64,000 nt of DNA, from positions 5,143,705-5,207,704 of the forward strand of contig CM065334.1 in NCBI GenBank assembly GCA_033032175.1, in the 5' to 3' direction. Source of the DNA: Saturnia japonica. Its lineage: Eukaryota; Arthropoda; Insecta; Lepidoptera; Saturniidae. Made by a program: the position numbers and the translations under genes. Below the pieces are notes generated by a model that searched no databases, was not told the DNA's origin, and saw only the letters and a program-made list of their open reading frames with translations. Of the stretch, positions 58,151 through 64,000 are shown piece after piece (the first letter of the stretch is position 1; each line of letters begins with the position of its first letter).

Positions 58151-58580
58151 TCAACGTAGAAGATACACCAGGGAAGTCATCAAAATCATTGAAGTTGTTT
58201 TGTTTATATTAAATATCCCGTACATTTGTCAATATTCATCTTTGTACATAATTTTCTTAGCAGATTTCATTTGCATAGTAAATTGGAAAAGTCATAGGGG
58301 ACGCCGACATATTATATGTAAATAATTAAACTGAAAATTAATAATATTTAGCCACGGTTCAAACAATTTCATATTTAAGTCTTGGTATATTTGACAAGCA
58401 GCGCGGAGGCCTGCTACATAAAAATTTGTACGTAAAGTGTGTCATTTCAATAATGTTTGAACAGCTAGATGGATTCTAATTGAATTTGGCATGAAAGTCG
58501 TTCAAAATATCGTAGTTTTCAACAAAGGATATTTTTTTAATATTCACCCAGCGGTTAGCAGGTAGTCGTATGTAATAATC

Positions 58581-59123
58581 TATACAATTAATAAAATTGT
58601 GGTATCTGTTTGTAATGTCAAAATAACAGCTATTTATTAAATGCACGCCTACCTAATGTTACCTTTAACAAAAAATTGAACAAACATTTTATCTTTATTT
58701 TTGTCTGTCTGTTTGTACCGGGTAATCTCCGAAATGGTTGGACCGATTTTGGGCGGACTGTCACTGGTAGATAGATAGCTGATGTCATAAGAAGTAACTT
58801 AGGCTATTTTCCTTTAGAAAAAGAATTAGGGTTCTGCGCACATCAAAAATACGGTACATAAAAATGGTCATGGTGAATTACGTAGAGTAAATCATATGAG
58901 ATATATCAAATTAATGTACCTAATACATAATTGTAGACATTAAAAAGACCTACAAAAAAGTCAGTATAAATATATCTATATCTTTTAAGGAACACCCACA
59001 TTCATCAAAAAACAAGCATTTTTGTTCTTAAAATAGCCGGCAACGGGGTAGCAAGATTCGCGCGTGTGCCCTATCGATGACATTCTATAGTCCACGTGAG
59101 CGAAGCCGCAAGTACAGCTAGTA
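58581..59123 (-). repeat. family B copy, near full length
   Basis: It runs from the terminus 'tatacaattaataaaattg' to 'cttgcggcttcgctcacgtg' on the reverse strand. Confidence 0.8.
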
Positions 59124-59599
59124 GTTAAATTAAATTAAAACTTTCTTAAATGTGACTTTTTTGTATAATAAAAGTTAAAGCTCTAACTTGCTTCTACTAA
59201 GTACTGGAATAATTGTTACCGTTGTTTTAGTAAGTGAAAAATTGTAACCCTACGTACATGGCAGACCTGTTTTTGCCATTAAAACGAATCTATCACCTTG
59301 TAATGGTAGTGATGTCATTTCTATTTGCGTACATTTTCAAAGGCCATGGTGAATTAATCATGTAACAATGTTTAGAACCTCTACTGAGTTAGATAAATGT
59401 ATTTATATTTGAATCATATTATGTTTTACTATAATAATCAATTCCTACAAATTAAAAATCTAAACGTCTCTCTGTCCATTTCATTCCTAGCTATGCTATA
59501 TATGGGCAGGTTATAATATATATTTTGTTAGATAGAGTACAATACGCAATAAACAGAGTCGATATTGATAAATTAATTTAGAAAAAAGACGCTTATTTG

Positions 59600-60012
59600 G
59601 CGTGTCAATAACTTACGCTGAGTATTAGCAGATATAAAAAAAGCTACAAAAAATAAGCGAAAATACATATGTACACAAGCTGTCGCTGACTTTTTTTGTA
59701 TGTCATTTTACTATCTACAAGTATGTAGTAGATTAACAAATTAATTGAGAGCCCGAATTAATTCAACAGGACCAGTTTTTTTTTTGCGCGGAACCCCAAT
59801 TTTTCTAAAATAAAAGTAGCATAAGTTACCCCTTATAATAACATCAGTTATCTACCAGTGAAAGTCCCGTCAAAATCGGTCCAACCGTTTCGGAGAATAC
59901 CCGAAATAAACAGACAACACTTTTAATTATGGATTTTTTGTTATAGGTATTATGCATATTATGCATTTAGTATTTACAAACAGATACTACAATTTTACTA
60001 ATTTTATAAATA
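59600..60012 (+). repeat. family B copy, rearranged left end
   Basis: The right part follows the consensus order. The left 80 bp contain 'taacttacgctgagta', which is inverted relative to the rest. Confidence 0.6.
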
Positions 60013-60579
60013 TGATAGATTATATATAGGTTTTATATTATTGTGTGTCTGTTAGTTAGCTTCTAACTTTTGAACGACTAGACCGATAAGGCGAATTATG
60101 CTCATATTCGCATAATATTTTCCTTTTATCGAGACTATGGTTCATAGCAATGTTTGGAACCGATAGGTGACGCAAAACTAGCTTAACATGACCCTTGAAC
60201 TTGTTTCCCAGCAAACCGGTAAAGGACTTAAAAAGTCACCGGTCATAGAGCATCGTTAATTCTGTCTATACCTAGCGGAACATGGCGTGATTATAGTTAA
60301 ATATATAGACTACTTGAAACTTATCATTCCTTCGTGTTACATGTCTTCACGAGGCAACCACGCGATTAGATAACAACGAACACAACGTATGGTGTTTTTT
60401 TTTTCGCGTAAGGAACCTACATGATTATGTCAATAAAAATATACGAACCAGCTTCGTACGTGTAACTTAAGTACCGAATCCTCAGATTATATACAGCTAA
60501 AATTTGAGCAAATTTTAAAAACATTAATTTTTTTATACTAATTACATATAGGTGTATCTAGAGATTTATTTATTTTTTG

Positions 60580-61930
60580 TTGGTTTTATGTTTGAACATG
60601 CTAACCTCTGGAACTACCAGTCAGATAAATAAATAAAAAATATGTTTGAATTTTATAGCATATGAAACCATGAATATAAACCATCTAGCAAGCTGTAGTA
60701 CAGTGTATGAGAACAACGAAAGGCTACATAGGTGGAACCTTCAGGCACAACTAGTTTATAACATACATAAGATAACTACCGCAACCGCTCAACTCCTTAA
60801 AAAAAGCATAATGCTATTGTAGCTTACGTCACTTGTAGGCATCACGATTCCATTAAATTTATTAAAAGTATTAGAAATGCGTTCAATAAGTTTTTTTCCT
60901 ACTAATTTTATAAACGCGAAAGTTTATGTGAATTTGTATGTTAGTTAATTCTTCACGCTGGACCAATTTTGTTTAAATTTAGTATGGAAATAGCTGACAT
61001 CCTGGACTATCACAAAGGCTACTTTTATTTAAACACAAAACGGCTGCATCTCCTACTTAGTACACAACTTCAGATATCTTGTGCAAACAAATTAACCTTA
61101 AAACTTGACATCGTTGCAAATGAAAACACTGTTGTCAATTTCGATAATAATGTTTGAGGTTAAACGGGAAATAAGGTGACTGGGGCGTCAGTGATACAAC
61201 GAAGAAATATATCACATGATGCAATAATTGTTGCACTTACTGCTGTCGTATTCTGTAAGGAAAAGGGGTGCATCTAACTAAAACACGAACAGGGAAAAAA
61301 ATGGAAATCTTGAAATCTTTAAAAATATGACACGCGTCCTTTAAGACCATTTTTAGAATAACTCTAACTCGAGAATGGAAGCTCGTAGGAAAACGAATAA
61401 TAACTCATTTTTCCAAAAAAGTGGTATAGGTATGCGCCCCATTTTCTGACTATTCTTTTGGCCATAAGGGCCCTGGAGCCTCAGGCGGCTTTTAAAGCTT
61501 CCCGTGACTTGGACGCCCCTTTTTCTTAGGATGACAATATAGTACGGATCGGTAATAGCAAAGTTTAACAATCATAAGGTTGAATAACACGAAACCAAAA
61601 ACGGAATACACTAGTGTACACGTAACCACAATTAAACATTAACATTACATTTTGCAAAATGTACTGAATTACTTTTGATAACAACTTACGTAGGACTTGA
61701 AAGCACTTAAATGAAAATGCGGTTTTGGTGCAGTTCACATAATTGTGCTTCGAAACTGTCCACCGACTACTAGAATCTGCACGCTGTCTAAGCTATCGGT
61801 TGACAGTTTCGATGCTGTTATTTATTTCTTGTCATATCAACGACCCAGTCACAAAATATTGGTTCAACAAATACATCAAAAGTTGAGGACTGTGTGAAGT
61901 ATCTTTACAGACACGCGGCACATCTTATTA
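60580..61930. other. no gene seen; family E, a LINE scrap and older repeats
   Basis: Family E at 60580-60700; a repeat-like stretch around 60970 ('gacatcctggactatcac'); LINE 3' fragment 61452-61515 ('ccataagggccctggagcct'). Confidence 0.4.
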
Positions 61931-61932
61931 TA

Positions 61933-62624
61933 CTAGCTGCGCCCGCGGCTACGCTCGCGTGGACTACAGAATGCCGTCGATCGGGCACACGCGCGAATTG
62001 TACCACCCCCGTTACCTGTTATTTTAAACATAAAAATGCTTATCGTGGGCGATCCTTAGAAGATAGACATATGCTCTTGCTGTCTTTTTGATGTCTACAA
62101 TTATGAAGTACATTAATTTGATATAATATCTCTTATGGTTTACTCATCGTAAGCCATTTAAGCGCTCGAATTAATAAACTATTACCAGGTTTTTTATTTG
62201 TGCGAAACCCTAATTCTTTTCCTAAAAATAGCCTACGTTAATTCCTACATCAGTGGTCAGCAAAGTGCGGCTCTTTAGCCAAGAAGATGCAAGCACATTG
62301 TTCGCATTAATAAATATTTATTAAGTATGAAATTTAGTTTTATTTAGTGTAATAAAAGTTTACTAAACAAGCAGATTTGACTCCCAATTTGGATAATAAT
62401 TTTGTCGACCACTGCCCTATATCATCAGCTACCTACCAGTGAAAGTCCCGTGAAAATAGATCGAACCGTTTCGGGGATTACCCAGAACAAACAGACAGAC
62501 AAATTAAAAAAAAAAGTTTTTTCTTAAAGGAACCATATATACCTTTCATAAGCATTTAGTAAAAAAAAACTATTATTATGAAATTACAAATACATAGACA
62601 CTTCAATTTGATTAAATGTATAGA
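61933..62624 (+). repeat. family B copy carrying a hAT MITE
   Basis: It starts CTAGCTGCGCCCGCGGCTAC and ends 'cttcaatttgattaaatgta'. It is interrupted at the 'cctacatcatcagcta' position by 62251-62414. Confidence 0.8.
62251..62414. mobile_element. hAT-type MITE, second copy
   Basis: Its ends CAGTGGTCAGCAAAGT and, reversed, CAGTGGTCGACAAA and most of its interior match 26125-26284. The flanks tcctacat / ccctatat agree at 6 of 8 positions. Confidence 0.82.
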
Positions 62625-63590
62625 TATGCTACAGCACAACACCAACAAAAACAAAATACAAATATAAAGTTCGCAACTAATCAAATCAAACAAAGAATAA
62701 ATCATAAAATTTTGAGCGAAAATTCAAGAACGAGCAATAAAAGATGTCGATATCAACATCGCTAATATAATTCTTTCAAAGGTAAACGGATGTTAGTTCT
62801 GAAATGTGTATTAAAAAAGGTTCTTTGAATTGTAAATTTTGGTCTCTTCCTAGCAATATTTATCATTCATTTATTTAGACTGCATCCAAACTATTCACAT
62901 AGCTTGCAGCCCACAGACAGATCGTCTGTAATTACTCTTAATTGGCTTTGCAAGTTAATGAGAAGCTAGTATGAAGATTGTCTATGAATAATCAAGAGAT
63001 CGTTCGCTTTATAAGGTAAATACAAAATACAATGCAATTTTAGGCAACAAACGTAGTCCCGGTTCCACTTATCAATGTCCTATGTACAACCTTAATTTTC
63101 AATTGTACCAAAGCGCTTATCACAATAATGTTTATTCTTGATAAATACGCAGTAAGTTAATGCGCAGTAACAAACTGGGTAAATATGTATATATTCGAGT
63201 GATATCGCATTAAAACAATTTTTCATTGTAATAAATAGTTTATTTTTACGAAAATAAGAGTTATATTTAAAAATCTTTTTTTTTTAAAGGAGTTATTAAC
63301 AAATTTTAACTGTAATGTATAAAACTGTTTCGATATTATATTTTATTTTTAAGCAGTGAATAATATACGGTTGTTTTGAATCCAGACTAATACATATAAT
63401 AAAGAATAAGAGATTGTTAATCACACTTGGAACCCGCGTTTGCGGGATTGGATTCCCTAGTCACAAGAATTGTTTATTTAAGGTATGTTGTAATTGCATG
63501 TTTAAGTTGTAATATGTATTCAAAATTATATAGAATTTAACTGTATTTTATTTATATTTAATGTACAAAACCATTTTTATATAATTATTA
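62625..63590. other. no confident gene; small hairpin at 63435
   Basis: A short frame AKIQERAIKDVDINIANIIL ends at a donor-like AAAG|gtaaac near 62780 but has a poor acceptor. CCCGC-gttt-GCGGG forms a small perfect hairpin near 63435. Confidence 0.25.
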
Positions 63591-63642
63591 TTGATAATGA
63601 AAACTCCAAACAATCGTACAATGACATCAATATTTATTTCAG

Positions 63643-63776
63643 AGTATTACGTCGATTTTGAAGATATACCATATCTAAATAATCCGGTATATAAAAATCA
63701 ATATAATCTTACAAATGTGGAAGACATCGTAGAGCCACCGAGCGACATAATAAAATTGTTATCTATATTTTTTTAG
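63643..63776 (+). CDS. weak candidate terminal exon, unknown gene
   Basis: A T-rich tract ending tttatttcag precedes an open frame, YYVDFEDIPYLNNPVYKNQY and VEDIVEPPSDIIKLLSIFF, ending in TAG. The composition (Asp/Glu/Pro with Tyr) is more protein-like than most chance frames here. Against it, the length is only about 44 codons, no upstream exon is certain and the AATAAA that follows (about 63802) belongs to a MITE. I do not recognise the sequence. Confidence 0.22.
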
Positions 63777-63804
63777 TCATAATTACTATATTTTTTCTCA
63801 TAAA

Positions 63805-63999
63805 ATAAAGGACCGATTTTTCTATCGTCAGATAACTTTATTTAAAACTCAGATCCCGGGGACGGTTACGGATATTATGCCAATTTTACGTTCACTTTTA
63901 TGTAGCCAAAGAGTTATGGAATAATATTAAAAATTAGATATATTTTCCACACAACTATTCATCAAATAAAGTTATCTTACGATTACAAATTGGTCCTTA
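63805..63999. mobile_element. MITE with ~35-bp inverted ends at window edge
   Basis: The left end AAGGACCGATTTTTCTATCG and reversed right end AAGGACCAATTTGTAATCG both lead to 'agataactttattt'. About 195 bp, non-coding; the right flank is cut by the window edge. Confidence 0.75.
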
Positions 64000-64000
64000 A

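Overview
This window looks like nuclear DNA of a moth or butterfly (Lepidoptera). It is AT-rich, has small spliced exons separated by introns of about 0.5 to 5 kb, and is full of interspersed repeats typical of lepidopteran genomes: elements starting CTAGCTGTGCCCGCGGCTTC, 5'-truncated jockey-like LINEs, tRNA-derived SINEs and hAT-type MITEs. There are no operons, RNA genes or CRISPR arrays. Long open frames are rare, and most computed ORFs are chance or repeat-derived. The real genes had to be rebuilt from small exons by matching reading frame and splice sites by eye.

Two protein-coding genes can be supported, lying tail to tail. (1) On the + strand, 5078-21870, are the last eight exons of a Relish / NF-kB p110-type immune transcription factor. 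The Rel-homology exons must lie upstream, outside the recognisable part of the window. What is present is the basic/acidic linker with a candidate nuclear localisation signal, a DSG degron-like motif, two IHDD motifs that could be caspase sites, and a C-terminal ankyrin-repeat (IkB-like) domain. (2) On the - strand, 42420 down to 31180, is a complete cyclin G gene: one probable 5'-UTR exon and nine coding exons joining without frame conflict into 363 residues. The two stop codons face each other across about 9.3 kb (21871-31179), which holds long AT-rich sequence that is probably both 3' UTRs, plus a LINE fragment and a MITE.

The left edge (1-5077) is probably an upstream Relish intron or intergenic DNA. 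The right third (42421-64000) shows no convincing gene, only repeats and unique AT-rich sequence; one weak terminal-exon candidate lies at 63643-63776.

The repeats are the other main content. Highlights are a 1.7-kb DNA transposon with ~440-bp inverted ends and a decayed transposase-like gene inside a Relish intron; a three-level nest (SINE in LINE in repeat, with a clear target duplication); a 1.0-kb LINE inserted in another repeat with an 11-bp target duplication; a hAT MITE nested in another element; a ~150-bp foldback hairpin; a perfect 40-bp palindrome; a perfect 79-bp tandem duplication; and G-homopolymers expanded at the same site of one repeat family. Several introns of both genes are filled almost completely by repeats ending within about 20-55 bp of splice sites. 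I did not find an obviously new multi-gene system. The most novel candidates are the unclassified long-TIR transposon, the exact CRE octamers confined to the two gene bodies, and the Relish linker motifs.
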